The notes below the pieces were generated by a model. The model had not been told where the DNA came from and made no database searches. It saw nothing but the letters and a program-made list of their open reading frames with translations. A DNA stretch of 64,000 bases from Paracentrotus lividus. Taxonomy: Eukaryota > Echinodermata > Echinoidea > Camarodonta > Echinidae. This document shows positions 15,001 through 26,786 of the stretch, piece after piece (the first letter of the stretch is position 1; every line of letters starts with the position of its first letter). The DNA lies in contig CALNVZ010002100.1 in assembly GCA_940671915.1 (NCBI GenBank), positions 12,405,188-12,469,187 of the forward strand, given 5' to 3'. A program made the translations under genes and the position numbers.

Positions 15001-18000
15001 GTATCTATGGAAAATAGGAGGTGCAACAAAGGATTCAATAATCCAAGTGGGACAGATTTGAACCCATGATCTTTGGTTTGAAGACGCTCTAACGACTAAA
15101 CCAACTTGCCTCCTCAATAATGCGATTCGCATATGGGTCAGTGTGTAGCTTTATGTCAACCACTGCCCCTGTAACTTTAATAATAACGATTAATTGCAAA
15201 TTAGAACTATTCTTATTGGTTTAGAGTAAGACTTCTTTGTAAGAATTTCATACAACAAGAACCCTGATTGGCTACTATCTTTAACTCTTTATGTTACAGG
15301 GCACTAGTCATTGATCGACAGATCTCCAATGAATTTCCAGTATGTTACCTTGTGATAACGGAGTCTGTTGCTCCTGTGACTCTCTCAGCTTCTCTCTCCT
15401 ACGAGCCCTGGCAGAAGACCCTCTCTGGATAGTACAAACAAATGTAGACAGATCATCAGACAGTAATACAAATGCAGAAAACAATTATCTACTCAATTGC
15501 CCTTTTCTAATGAAATAACAAAACACTGGAAAACATTCACCGTTAGTCATATCAATCAATAAAAAAAAACACACTTTATTCCATCATAAAGATGCTTTAC
15601 ATTGATAACATTGCAACAACTTAAAGGTAAATTGAATGTTGGGAGCAAATTACTTGAAAGGAAAGCAAAATAAAAATTGCAGCTAGCTACTCATGTGGAA
15701 TTTCTCTTCATAAATGCAAGTACATTTTTTAAGTTGCAGATATCAAAATAAATCAACTTTGAGCCTTGTATTAATATTTTATAACTTATGTGACATTGAT
15801 TTTTATTTCACGTCAAAATCACCTTGTTCCAAGTTTGTACAAAAGCAACCCATGGTTTCCTGATTATTCATTGTTGAAGGTACCGGTAAGCCTTCCTGAG
15901 TCCATTCACTAGGGACAAAAGGTGTATTGACTATTAAAATGCATCTACCTACCAAGGGTAGGGTTTTTTAAGCCCTGGTGCTCAGTCATCTCTGCTGCAC
16001 AGATATGAATACGGTATCACTGGATAGAATAGGAGTTACTCTTTAAACGCTTACCAAGAATTAAGGTCATCTAGAATTAGAAATTTTTTATATGAAGCTG
16101 TCAAAATTGGGTTCATTTTTCCGAGATGCAAGTGTGTTTATCTCTGTGTCTTTGACTTACATCTGTTCTTGGTGTGCCGGCATCATCCCTGGAACTGCTC
16201 ACTGAACTGGTGGATGATGTCCTTGATGAACTGGCAGAGTTTGTTGACCTCTTGGTACCTTTGCTAGTTTCTGGAGTCCCACCTTTAGGGGGCACTGGTA
16301 GAGGCCGTGATTTCTTGGGTGGAAGTTTTGGCTAAAATCAAATGGAAGGAGTGAATTTAAGTTGGAATGAAGGACAAAGTTTATGCCCAACCTACTTACA
16401 TTACCTGGCTATATAATAAAAAATAATATAAAAACTACGCAAAAAATATTCACTTTACATTTTTGACCCCCTGGCTCAAAACCTCCAATAAGTTGCAAGA
16501 ATTTATATTTGGGTTTTATGTGTTTTCTGAAACTAGATACATGTATTCCAAGCTCTCTATAACCAAACACTTTAGTTAACTCAAGTACAACTAAGTTAAA
16601 TATCACGTTAGAAGAAGAGCTATATTTTTAGATACTTTACCTATTAAACAAGTGGATTAGTAAATTACGCGATGCGTAATATATGTCCCCGCCGATAATG
16701 TAAAATTCCCATTATATCACGATCAGTGCTTTCACATAAGGCAAACAGAATCGAAATCGGGTAAAAAATTGCGAAGAAGTAGCATTTTGTAGCCAATGTA
16801 CAATATAGGTCAAAGTCAAGGTCAAAGGTCAAAGGGGTCAAAAGTCAAAATTCTGTGAAGAAGTTTTGTAGTCCTCACCTAGTGCTATCACATAAAGCAA
16901 ACGGAATCGAAATCGGAAGAAAAATGGTGAAGGAGTAGCATTTTGTAGCCAATTAACAATATAGGTCAAAAATCAAGGTCAAAGGTCAAAGGTCAAAATT
17001 CTGTGAAGAAGTTTTGTAGTCCTCACCTAGTGCTATCACATAAAGCAAACGGAATCGAAATCGGATGAAAATGGCGAAGGAGTAGCATTTTGGAGCCAAT
17101 TAACAATATAGGTCAAAAATCAAGGTCAAAGGTCAAAGGTCAAAATTCTGTGAAGAAGTATTGTAGCCATCACCTAGTGCTATCACATAAAGCAAGCGGA
17201 ATTTAAATCAGATGAAAAATGGTGAAGGAGTAGCATTTGTAGCCAATTAACAATAAAGGTCGAAAATCAAGGTCAAAGGTCAAAGGGGTCAAAAGTCAAA
17301 TCTGTGAAGAAGTTTTGTAGTCCTCACCTAGTGCTATCACATAAAGCAACAGAATCGAAATCGGATGAAAAATGGCGAAGGAGTAGCATTTTGTAGCCAA
17401 TTAACAATATAGGTCAAAGGTCAAAATTCTGTGAAGAAGTTTTGTAGCTATTACCTAGTGCTATCACATAAAGCAAGCGGAATTGAAATTGGATGAAAAT
17501 TGGTGAAGGAGTAGCATTTTGTAGCCAATGTACAATATAAGTAAAATTGAAGGTCAAAGGTCAAAGGGGTCAAATTCAAAATTCTGTGAAGAAGTTTTGT
17601 ATCCTCACCTAGTGCTATCACATAAAGCAAACGGAATCGAAATCGGATGAAAAATGGCGAAGGGAGTAGCATTTTGTAGCCAATTAACAATATAGGTAAA
17701 AAATAAAGGTCAAAGGTCAAAATTCCGTGAAGAAATTTGTAGCCATCACCTAGTGCTATCACATAGAGCAAACGGAATCGAAATCGCGAAGAAAAAGTGT
17801 GAAGGAGTAGCATTTTGTAGTCAATGTACAATATAATATAAATCAAGGTCAAAGGTCAAAGGGTCAAAAGTCAAAATTCTGTGAAGATGTTTTGTAGCCC
17901 TCACCTAGTGCTATCATATAAAGGAAACGGATTCGAAATCGGATGAAAAATGGCGAAGGAGTAGCATTTTGTAGCCAATTAACAATATAGGTCAAAATGA

Positions 18001-21000
18001 AGGTCAAAGGTCAAAGGGGTCAAAAGTCAAAATTCCATGAAGAAGTTTTGTAGCCCTCACCTAGTGCTATCATATAAAGCAAACAGAATCGAAATCGGAT
18101 GAAAAATGGCGAAGGAGTAGCATTTTGTAAACAATTAACAATATAGGTCAAAAATCAGAGTCAAAGGTCAAAGGTCAAAATTCTGTGAAGAAGTTGGTAG
18201 CCATCACCTAGTGCTATCATATAAAGCAAACGGAATCGAAATCGGATGAAAAATGGCGAAGGAGTAGCAAATTGAAGTTTTGATCACATACGGACGCACG
18301 GACGGACGGATGGACGGACGGACACCACACCATACACACGTACGGAGCCCGTTTCATAGTCCCTGCTCGAACTCGTTCGGGGGACAAAAAACCCCTCCTT
18401 TTCTTACCATTTACTGTTGTTCTTGTTAGTGGTTTTAAGGAGGCAGGTCATGTTTGTTCACACATTTCCTTTCTTTCTACTTATAAATCACAACTTGAGA
18501 AAGGACCCAAAGTCAAAGACCCTAAACATTGTGAGTGTTTAAAAATCCTTTGTATGAGTGTTTAAACTCACTTCTGATGGTGTTTTGACATTGCTGCGAG
18601 ACTTTCCTGCTGATGGAGTAGATTTCCGCACACCTTGGGCGCTCTTTCTTTCCTTGCCTGCAGAACTAGGCCTTGGAGTTTTACTTTGATTATCTCTCAC
18701 CTGTGAAGGAACAATATGAGGGTTTTCTATGACATCTATGGTTATCAAAAACAATTTCTTACAATAATTAAATCATTAACACTTTCACGTCTGTTATTTA
18801 ATTTTCATTGTTATAAAAGGGGCAGCATGGATAATCTTAACATTTCTAACAATAATAGTTTATCAAACACTATTATTATCGGTGCAACATTTGTCAAATT
18901 TGAAATTTGTGAGGCTAACGAGTGAATGAAAAAAAAAAAAAAAATTATTATGAAATAAACAAGTCAAATTTTGAGGCTGATAAAATCCCTGTAATCATCA
19001 ATTATAGAGCTCTTGGAGTGATGGAAATGAATAAAGTTGCAAACGCATAAAATAACCTAAAAAGACAGCTAAAATAACATTTAAGACCTAGTCAAATTAC
19101 AAGAGCAGGATATATCACATCTGATTTTCGCAATGTAAATGCCTGAAGCATAGAATTATGCTATTAAAAAAAAGCATACAATACAGATAAAAGTACATTG
19201 TTACAAAGCTTTTAATACCTTTTTGGAAGGAACTTCTGAAATCGCAGGCAAATCTTTTCCTCTACTCTCACTCTCAGGAGTTGACTCAATTTCTTGAATA
19301 TCTGGTTTAGATCCTCTTCTACTATCAGATGAACTTGGTCTCCTGAAAATGAATAAATATTATTGTTATGAATATTATTTTTATTGTTAAATTCTCCAAA
19401 TACTTGCCCCCTTAAAGAAAATTATAGCAAATTTGCCAGAACGCTGAATCATGTTGCAATTTACTCAAGTCTCCAAAGAACAAAAAAAAAAAAAAAATGA
19501 GGATGATAAGCCTAGTAACAAAATTGATAACAAAATAATTATATGCACAAGTAGCTGCAGGATACGGTAATAAAACAGCCAGATAGGGTAGCCTTGCTAC
19601 AAGTAAGAAGAAAAAAAATTGAAGAAAAGGGAAAGATTAAGCTGAAAGTATTATACTAGTTTTTTTTAATAATTTGATCTATATAATCCATTGTTTACAT
19701 GCTCTTTATTATATCATAAACGTATGTTATATTTTGTATTTACTCTATATTCATATACAAAATGTTTCTATTTATAATATTACGTTCACATTTATTATTG
19801 GAAAATCTGTTTCTTTGTTTCTACTCTCATCCCCCTATATGGGGTCAAAAGAATCTTATCTTATAATTTATTTATAGCAAAATGTGACACAATATGTCTA
19901 CGTTGTTATGTTCCTTGCACGTTTACTGGATTCTAAAATCGTGCTTTAGTGGTTCAGAAAACTTTTGTACTTACCATTCCCGGGCAGTTTTTAATAGTTT
20001 CAGCACCAAAAATTCTGATAAATCAAACATCTGCTGTTCATGATAGTGTCATATTTTGCTACCTATAGTTAAACCACAGCTATTGTGTAACTTAGGAAAC
20101 CTTTGTGAATACTGGCCAAAATGTCAGAAGAGATTGGGTGTTTGTTGACTAACCTGGCTCTTGTTCCCTCCAGAAAGATAGCAATATGTTTCTTGATGTA
20201 TGGGTTTCGGAGGAGTCTTGATACACTAGGCCTCTTCTCTGGGCTCTGATTGAGGGTGGCCTTGATGAGTTCTACCAGCTCAGCACTGTACTGCTGGGGC
20301 ATTGCGGGCATCTAAAACAAGGAACATGTGGATGATTTTATTATATTTCGGGAAATTTTCATGGTTCTTTTGTTCTAACGAATTTCAAGAGTATCTTTGT
20401 GAAAAATTTACACTTCAACATAAGGCTATTTATAGTAATGAAAGCATCAGAAATATTGCAAAATTATCCACTTGCTAATTTCCCAAACTAGTACTAAATG
20501 GCAAAAATATCTGTACGCGAAAATATTTGCTTATACAGTAATGAAAAATTCATGAAATTTTCCACTCTTGAATTTCAGTAACTAGCCCAAAATTACAAAA
20601 ATATCTGTATGCACAAAATAATATTGAATAACTATACTCATTCTTGAAATTAAATCGTACATGTATCCACTTATTGTTCATTTCAAGAACATACAGAATC
20701 ATGTGGAATCTCCCAAATTTTGAAGTTTATTGGACAGGTAGAAGGTCCAACTATAAATATAGACATTTTAACAATCTAATTTTTTACATAGTCAAACAAA
20801 TGTGTGACTCCTGTCTTTAGCTTTCTTGATATATTAAATACATAGATAGATCATCTTACCTTGCCTCTCAATATCTTGTAGACCAATGAGTTCATGTCTT
20901 TGGCATTGAAAGCATGTTTGAGTGTGGTCATCTCATAAACACAGCATCCTAAGGCCCAGACATCAGACTAAGTAAAATATAATAACAATAATATTATGTA

Positions 21001-24000
21001 AAATTGTAAAAAATAAAACATTCAAAGATCATAGATATACTTGTATCAGCGATTAGGGAGATGATAATCTTCATGTGTTCCACCCTGTTTCAGCTACTTA
21101 AAAATAAATGTGTTAATAAAAAAGTAAAACAAACAAGTGCCAAAAAAGTCATAAGATAAAACAGAAGGATTGAGAACAATCATTACCTTGTGATTATATG
21201 GTCTGTTGCTGAATAGCTCTGGACTCATGTAATAGGGTGTTCCAATAAGAGTTGTAGCCATGTCATTGTTGCCTTCTAGAACCCTTGCAATACCCAGGTC
21301 ACCAACCTTGATGATCTTACTCTTGGTTAAGAAGATATTCTGTGTCTTGAGATCACGATGCAGGATGTTTCGCTCATGCATGTACTGTGAAGTGGGTTAA
21401 AATATAGGAACAATGTGCTTGGGGTTACACTAAATATGTGTTCATGTTTGATTTCCTCCCCAAAAGTAATATCTACAAGTACAAAGAAGGAAATTTGTAA
21501 AATACTTTGTTTAAAAAAAAAAAAATCTGCTTCTTTTTATCATTCTGTATAATGCCTGCTTTTTTGTAACATTCTGTATTTTCAATAATTTTCTAAGGAT
21601 AGACATATATTGGAATGAAAGAATAGTGAACAAATTTGTATCTAGGGGAGAAAAACAATTGTAACACGGGGCAATTGTAACAGAGGCTCCCATTCCTAAC
21701 AGAAACACGCTAAAAACTTAACCTGTATACAGAGCATGTACATTTCATCGCTCCACATGCTATTTGAGTGTAAACAGTTTTAACAGTTATTTGAACTTTT
21801 TACAGCAAAAAAAAATGTTTTTTGAGCAAAAAAGTAATATCTCACACTACCCAATGTTTTTCTTCTGGACAAATATGTGGTTGAGCTATGGCTGTCATTT
21901 TTATTTATTTAGAAGTTATATTCTTAGGCCTGATTTTGCTAAAGTTTCAACGATTAATACCTGAGCTAAGATAGAAAAAAATCTCTCCAAATATGATTGC
22001 CCACCACAGGGGCAATAGTAACAATGCCGTTAAGTAAATACTTTTGCCCCGTACCTAGCCCCGGGACAATTCAGCGCGCTGCCATCGCCCGTACGGAGCA
22101 CGTAAACTTATGCAATAATCTCATGCCATGCATATAACAAGTGAAAAATATAATGTAACTTGAGTCAAGCATTGTCATCTTTTATTATAATTAGCTTATG
22201 TGGTTAATGTTGTTTAAATCTTGGATCTGTCAAGTGCATAGCTTTGATAAAGAAAAAAAAATGTTACAATTTCATGTGTTACAATTGCCCCGTACGTCTG
22301 TTACAATTGCCCCTGGACACGGGGCAATTGTAACACTCGACATCTTGCTTTGAAATGATTATGGCTTCAAAATAACTTGTTGTACTTAACCCAAACCTAT
22401 TCATATGTCAAGCTAAGATATGCATATTTCATTTTATTTAGTTTTAAGCAAGCATTTGGCTTTAATAAATTTGATAGGTCAAATTTGGAAAAAACTTTTA
22501 CAATTGTCCCCGGTCTCCCCTATTTATTTAATTTCAGGCAAAAGATACAAACATGTATACAAGAAATTGATACACAAAAAAATTACCAGAAGAAATATTT
22601 TTTCTGTTGAAATGCTTTCCTCATCAATAGTCATTTCATATATCTATTTTGTTTGATGGATGGGGAAAGAGTGTTTTTCATCCTATCTCACCTGTAAAGC
22701 CATGGCGATCTGAACGAACCACTCCACCACTTGGCGTTCTTCTAAGGCCTCGTGCTTCTGCTGTTTCAGCCTGGTGTAAAGGTCCCCTCCATCACAGAAC
22801 CCCATTACTATGTACAGGAACCCCTCTTCACTCTCAAAAGAATCTTTGTAAGACACAATGTTGGGATGACGCAGCTTGGACAGGAGTTTGGCCTCTTGTT
22901 CAGCAGCTTTCTTCTCTCGTTTGGAGGCACGGAGCAGCTCCATTTTCTTGATGACAAACTGAGTAACGTGGATCAAATAGATATCAAAATAGATTGAAAA
23001 TGATACAATCAGTACTTTAATTTTCAGGTGTGGTCGTCTGTGAGGTATTTTTAATAAAAAAATATAGCCTTAAACGGCAACTTGATTTTAAATAAAACTC
23101 GACTTCATCAGTGCAAAAAGGAAAAACAATACTTTCTATAAATCGTCGGCTTGGAGCCAGAAGGGCGCTATTGCAGATCAAGGATGTTCCGTTTGGAGCC
23201 AAAAGGGCGATATTACCATTGACTTTGTACAGTAACAGCGCCCTTATGGCTCTCACCGAACATCTATAAGATGCAATAACGCCCTTATGGCTCCCAACAA
23301 ACGAAATGTTGAACCCACATAACATGCATACATGTACTGTCCTAGACATAGGAATTGAATCAACCCCAGCAAGAAGCCTGGGGGGCGTTTCACGAAACCT
23401 TCATAAGTCTAACTTCTTGACTAAATCGGAGATAGTGAACAACTTGTCCACAAGCGGGTTCCACGAAGCCCTCTCTGACAAGATCGAGGACAACAAGCTG
23501 ACTAAATACTTATGACAGCTCCGGACCTGTCATATCTTTTGGAGAGTGCTGATACGTCAATCAAACGCAATTTATGGCAAGCGATCAGTTTGGGCGAATT
23601 GTTAACAATTGAGTGCTTTTTATATCCAATAGAGAAATAATATCTAGTAATATATCCAATCAAGAAATAATATTGAGTAAATTGCAAAAGCATTATTTAG
23701 CCTACCATAAAGCTATATAAAGAGACTCGCAGAGACTACGTTGGTAGTTAAAATCGATCTATTAGTCCCAAAATAAGTAATTTTGAATATCTTTTTTTTT
23801 AATTACAATGCACTATTGATTTCTTTTTGTCAGCAAACAGAAAATTTAGGAAAAACCTCAATCTAGCTCCATTTTCAGCTAGCACACTTTTTTTATAGTC
23901 TGATTTACAAAACTATCAAATTAGCGCATCCGGGGGTACCCATTTCATGTTCTGACGTGGTCTTATTAATTTCATGATCGACACCTTCTAAATATACGCA

Positions 24001-24540
24001 GTAAGGAACATTGTGCGTTCTAATACACATTATATAAATTATACATAATTTTATGAGGTTTCGTACTGTTATTGACCGATTTTATCACTTCAATTTTCGA
24101 GAATATTGAAAATTATGCTAAACCACAATTTCTAAATATCAGCGAAACTGTGATTAAGGCTATTACTCGATGACATCATCTCCGATAATATCGATATTAC
24201 AAATTGTCTAGCTTGGAAGAGCTTCGTGTAACCGACTCAGTAAGATTGGAGCTAACTACGTGGTTGGCGGATAAAGATATGACTAACTTGTCCATGGTTT
24301 CGTGAAACGCCCCCATGAAGAATAAATTATGTCTGAACCAGAACCCTACTCTATCTGCATGTACATTTTTTTTTTACCTAGTAACTATACCCAAGAGCTT
24401 AGACCCAATATTTTCCAAAGCATACATGTAAGTGTAGAGATATTTACCTGTTTTCTGTCTTTCTTATGTTTGACCAGCCACACTTCTCCATAGCTACCTT
24501 TGCCCACCACCTTGAGGTGTTCGTACAGATCAAGTGACAT
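6037..24540 (-). CDS. NEK4: NEK4-like NIMA-related serine/threonine kinase, 14 coding exons
   Basis: Exons, in order: 24540-24448, 22958-22692, 21384-21187, 20967-20860, 20311-20154, 19342-19219, 18700-18572, 16331-16161, 15424-15349, 14717-14614, 13105-12954, 11653-11421, 11000-10861, 6132-6037. They sum to 2049 nt (682 aa plus stop), and every phase closes on GT/AG borders. Residues 1 to about 258 are the kinase domain: glycine loop [10 protein letters not shown], lysine in FVIKKMEL, catalytic [11 protein letters not shown] in place of DFG (also DLG in vertebrate NEK4), activation segment [13 protein letters not shown]. The middle is a low-complexity Ser/Arg/Pro tail, with [15 protein letters not shown] matching a NEK4 tail motif. 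The C-terminus ([15 protein letters not shown], then [10 protein letters not shown]) matches the end of NEK4. From the family: NEK4 is linked to ciliary stability and DNA-damage responses. The start is the methionine fitting the NEK4 N-terminus. A 3' splice site lies just upstream (near 24552), so an untranslated exon probably precedes. The protein is shorter than human NEK4 (841 aa), mainly in the tail. Introns hold several transposons and a satellite. Confidence 0.93.
6726..10036 (-). mobile_element. Decayed hAT-family DNA transposon, 3.3 kb, in the last NEK4 intron
   Basis: Terminal inverted repeats CAGGCCTTCAAG (6726) and CTTGAAGGCCTG (ending 10036) are bordered by AAAAGT at 6720-6725 and 10037-10042. 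Next to both ends lie many copies of AAAAGTAGGA in opposite orientation (6745-6875 and 9925-10020), a subterminal array of the kind transposases bind. On the minus strand near 8030-8090 the translation gives [10 protein letters not shown], then after a one-base shift [15 protein letters not shown]. This resembles the DGPN region of hAT transposases. Other frames are full of stops, so the element is dead. It separates NEK4 exons 13 and 14. Confidence 0.75.
12069..12312. repeat. Short interspersed repeat, copy 1 (copy 2 at 40977-41206)
   Basis: It shares TGTATTCGCT(G/A)TTATTTTCGCG, GAGCGGCC/AAGCGGCC, TTTTTAAATTC and GAATATTTCCA with the second copy in the same order and spacing. It lies in a NEK4 intron. 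Confidence 0.7.
13196..13990. repeat. Dispersed repeat, copy 2 (copy 1 at 400-870)
   Basis: It begins near AAAAGGGCCAGGGGAGCTGG and a GC-rich block, then runs through the same landmarks as the copy at the left edge of the window. It lies in the NEK4 intron between exons 10 and 11. No coding potential. Confidence 0.6.
14307..14411. repeat. Fold-back MITE, about 105 bp
   Basis: The left arm holds ACCATATTCATAAAACCTAA and AGTCTAC; the right arm holds GTAGACT and AAGGTTTTATTAATATGG. They pair with few mismatches. In a NEK4 intron. Confidence 0.65.
15048..15115 (-). repeat. tRNA-related SINE fragment
   Basis: The minus strand reads like a degenerate tRNA: A-box-like TTTAGTCGTTAGAGCG and B-box-like GGGTTCAAATC, spaced as in a tRNA. 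It has no acceptor pairing, so it is a SINE relic rather than a tRNA gene. Confidence 0.5.
16719..18275. repeat. Satellite array, about 11 units of 126-158 bp, with DR1-like motifs
   Basis: Units repeat the phrases CTAGTGCTATCACATAAAGC, GGAGTAGCATTTTGTAGCC and AACAATATAGGTC. Landmarks recur at about 16883, 17031, 17177, 17331, 17457, 17611, 17750, 17908, 18066 and 18211. Nearly every unit holds AGGTCAAAGGTCA. The array lies in the NEK4 intron between exons 7 and 8 and is followed by a GGAC(G/T) tract at 18292-18322. The 133-residue minus-strand frame at 17451-17852 follows the repeat and is not a gene. Confidence 0.92.
21645..22520. mobile_element. TIR element with repeated CAATTGTAACA motifs, TA target site
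   Basis: The left end GGGGAGA and right end TCTCCCC lie next to TA on both sides (21643-21644, 22521-22522). The motif ACAATTGTAACA, often preceded by GGGG, occurs several times at each end (about 21655-21685 and 22262-22340, and again near 22498). The TA duplication suggests a Tc1/mariner-like mechanism. No transposase was seen. It lies in NEK4 intron 2. Confidence 0.65.
23149..23300. repeat. Fold-back element with GGAGCCA-AAGGGCG units
   Basis: Two units (GGAGCCAGAAGGGCGCTATT and GGAGCCAAAAGGGCGATATT) are followed by their reverse complements (AGCGCCCTTATGGCTCTC and AACGCCCTTATGGCTCCCAAC). The result is a self-complementary stretch of about 150 bp in NEK4 intron 1. Confidence 0.65.
23381..24314. 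mobile_element. TIR element with GGGGGCGTTTCACGAAACC ends, 934 bp
   Basis: The two ends are perfect 19 bp inverted repeats. Both continue with related sequence (TCATAAGTCTAAC and ATGGACAAGTTAGTCATA). No clear target duplication and no transposase frame were found. It lies in NEK4 intron 1. Superfamily not assigned. Confidence 0.7.
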
Positions 24541-24835
24541 CTTGCCAGCTTCTAAATGTGGTTGATATAAAATCAAAGAGAATAAATTAATTTATTATTC
24601 CACATCAATTTAATAAATTAAAGTGATATGCCATGTCAACTAGTTTGGCTAAACAGGGGAGTGAGCTATTTATTATAAGGAGCTTGAGTAAGAGGGGAAA
24701 GGGCAGGGAGAAGTAAAAGTGGAACACAAACTTGGTATTCCTCTTAATTCTTTCTCTTCTTCCGTCCATCTTTAGGCTCCATTCTCTCCTGAAACCCATA
24801 TTTCCCTCCTGTCTCAGAACATGTCCCAACTACCT

Positions 24836-25070
24836 TATTCCAACAACGCGTAACCAAATACTATTCTGCAAAACCGATTGCCGGGCGGAAAACATCTCCT
24901 CATTCTATCAGCGATATTTTTTTAACCATAATATTTTAAATGATTTTAATAATCTTTTAGAGTAGAATTTTTTTTTTCTTCTGGTGGGAGGATCGTCAGA
25001 TAAAGGAGGTAAGTTTTTCATATTATCGCTGATTTCCCCTTAAGGGACCGAATACTGGGCGCGCTACCCT
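24836..25070. repeat. Partial copy of the 58435-59200 element, upstream of NEK4
   Basis: This stretch matches 58970-59200 closely: GATTGCCGGGCG, AAACATCTCCTCATTCTATC, CAGATAAAGGAGGTAAGT, AAGGGACCGAATACTG and the terminal GCGCTACCCT are shared. The left end of the element is not recognisable here. It lies about 300 bp upstream of the first NEK4 coding exon. Confidence 0.75.
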
Positions 25071-25089
25071 ATAGATCTAGACCTCTGAA

Positions 25090-25600
25090 CTAACCCCTGG
25101 CCACACAAGGAACTGAACTATCTGGGACTAATGACAAGACTCAGTAAGAAAACTTTCAGAAAACAAACTTAATTTTTCACTTTTTAAAATCACATTTTCA
25201 ACTTATCTTTCTTCAATAACTAAGTGTTTGGATGTTCCTTTTACTATCCCTGATGTTTTCAAGTTTTCTTTTACTTCTTGGATGAAAAATTATTTTTTAA
25301 AGTCCACTTTCTGAAAATTTCCCCGCACGTTTTTGGCAGGAGAGGGAAAAAATTCAGTGATGTTCTAATTTTTTTTTCATGATTTTGATTTCAAATTTAT
25401 CCAACTTATTCACTGTGTCTTATATTGACATAGACATGATATACTAACTAATTTTGGAGCAGAAAGTGATTGCAAAAAGGAGAAAAACCTTAGATAAAAC
25501 AACATTGACAAGGTTGCAAAATTTTCCCCAAAATATGGTAGTTTGGTCCACGAGGTCAACACTTCAATACTAAAGTATTGACATCGTATCATGAGTGCCC
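25090..25600. repeat. Dispersed repeat, copy 1 (copy 2 at 32690-33185)
   Basis: It shares long stretches with 32690-33185 in the same orientation: CATCTGGGACTAATGACAAG (one mismatch), AGTAAGAAAACTTTCAGAAA, and AAGTATTGAC near the end. No coding potential. Confidence 0.75.
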
Positions 25601-25699
25601 CTGGCCTAGTCTAGACTCTCTTGGCCTACCACCATTCACCAGATATCACTGACATGCACATTCCAAAAATAATTAGATTCTGGATTAGAAACGTTAAAA

Positions 25700-25959
25700 G
25701 GGCGATTCCATGCTGTGTCGTACGGAACATTTTGACAACATTTAACATCTTTTTGGTATGAAAAATAAAGAATATTTTCTTGATTGATGGTGATCCTCAA
25801 GTAGTACAAAGAGGGGCACAAGAACCAACAATTAACTTTACTTGATTAGATCTACACATCATTTACAATTGAAATGGAAATAGTAGTAGAGTGTCGTACG
25901 GGACACAAAAATAACAGACACAACAAAGAGACAAAAACAACAACAGTATGGAATCGCCC
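25700..25959. mobile_element. Short TIR element, GGGCGATTCCAT ends, with GTCGTACGGGACA motifs
   Basis: The 260 bp element has perfect GGGCGATTCCAT / ATGGAATCGCCC ends. The motif GTGTCGTACGG(G/A)ACA occurs near both ends (about 25715 and 25893). It shares ends and motif with the larger element at 26827-29447, of which it looks like a short relative. Confidence 0.75.
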
Positions 25960-26152
25960 CAAATCATTTTCCAGAGTCTGAACGTCTTTGTAACAGTTAG
26001 ATCTAGATTTTTAGCACAAAATGTTAGAAAATATTGTGAAGAACAAATATTGATGATGTCTTGATGATAAAAAGTATTCGACGTATATTTTTGGCTTAAT
26101 CCTGATGCAAATTAGGCTTCATTTTTGTTAAGTGTCCAGACACTCAACCCCC

Positions 26153-26212
26153 TAGACCGAGGCTGCTCTGTCTTTATCGCGTTTACGATGAGGACAGAGC
26201 AGCCTCGGTCTA
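26153..26212. repeat. Perfect 20 bp hairpin with 20 bp loop
   Basis: The arms TAGACCGAGGCTGCTCTGTC (26153-26172) and its exact reverse complement (26193-26212) flank a 20 nt loop. It lies about 1.6 kb upstream of NEK4. It could be a transposon footprint or a hairpin RNA source; nothing in the sequence decides between them. Confidence 0.8.
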
Positions 26213-26709
26213 CCAACTCTCCCCCCCCACCCCCCATCCTACCAGTAGTCAGTACCGTACACATCACGGCGATGTGGTGGCAGTGCAGTGCAGTGGCAGT
26301 GACAGTGCTGTGCTGTGTGCATGCATGAAATCAATGAATCTTCGTGTATAGAGAGAAAGATTTGCAATACAATCATGAAATTAAAAGTTCAATATACAAA
26401 CGAGCTCTTACCTCTCTCACAGTCTACGAAATTTAGCAAGCACTATATCACAAATGCAGCAACTTCGGGAAAATCCCCTAAGAAATTACCGTTCCTTGCT
26501 TTGGCAACGATACGCTAGACCATCGACCACCGACTGGAATTGTTACAAATTGATGAAACGAGCGTTGGGATCGAGAATGGTACCATTTCTTTGTTCATAC
26601 CTCCAATATTTTACGTTTGTCAACAGCTGGACGAGGGGGGGGGGGGGTGTTAGGCCTGTGCAGTCACCATCTGAAACATTATTCCTTGAAATCCTTGTGT
26701 AGTAAATAC

Positions 26710-26755
26710 AAAAAAAAAATAATAATAATAATAATAGTAATAATAAATAAATAAA

Positions 26756-26783
<28 letters not shown>
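26710..26783. repeat. Microsatellite (AAT)n/(AAAT)n/(AT)n
   Basis: A composite of ATA, AAAT and AT repeats running up to the left flank of the 26827 element. Confidence 0.9.

Positions 26784-26786
<3 letters not shown>

Noticed and set aside
15048-15115. A genuine tRNA gene
   Set aside because: A- and B-box-like sequences are present, but the acceptor and anticodon stems do not pair; better explained as a SINE relic.
17451-17852. 133-residue minus-strand open frame
   Set aside because: It follows the satellite units; the repeated peptide comes from the repeated DNA.
26111-26140. Element boundary shared with about 56480-56510 (inverted AAGTGTCC stretch)
   Set aside because: The match is real but short, and no second end or target duplication could be placed at either site.
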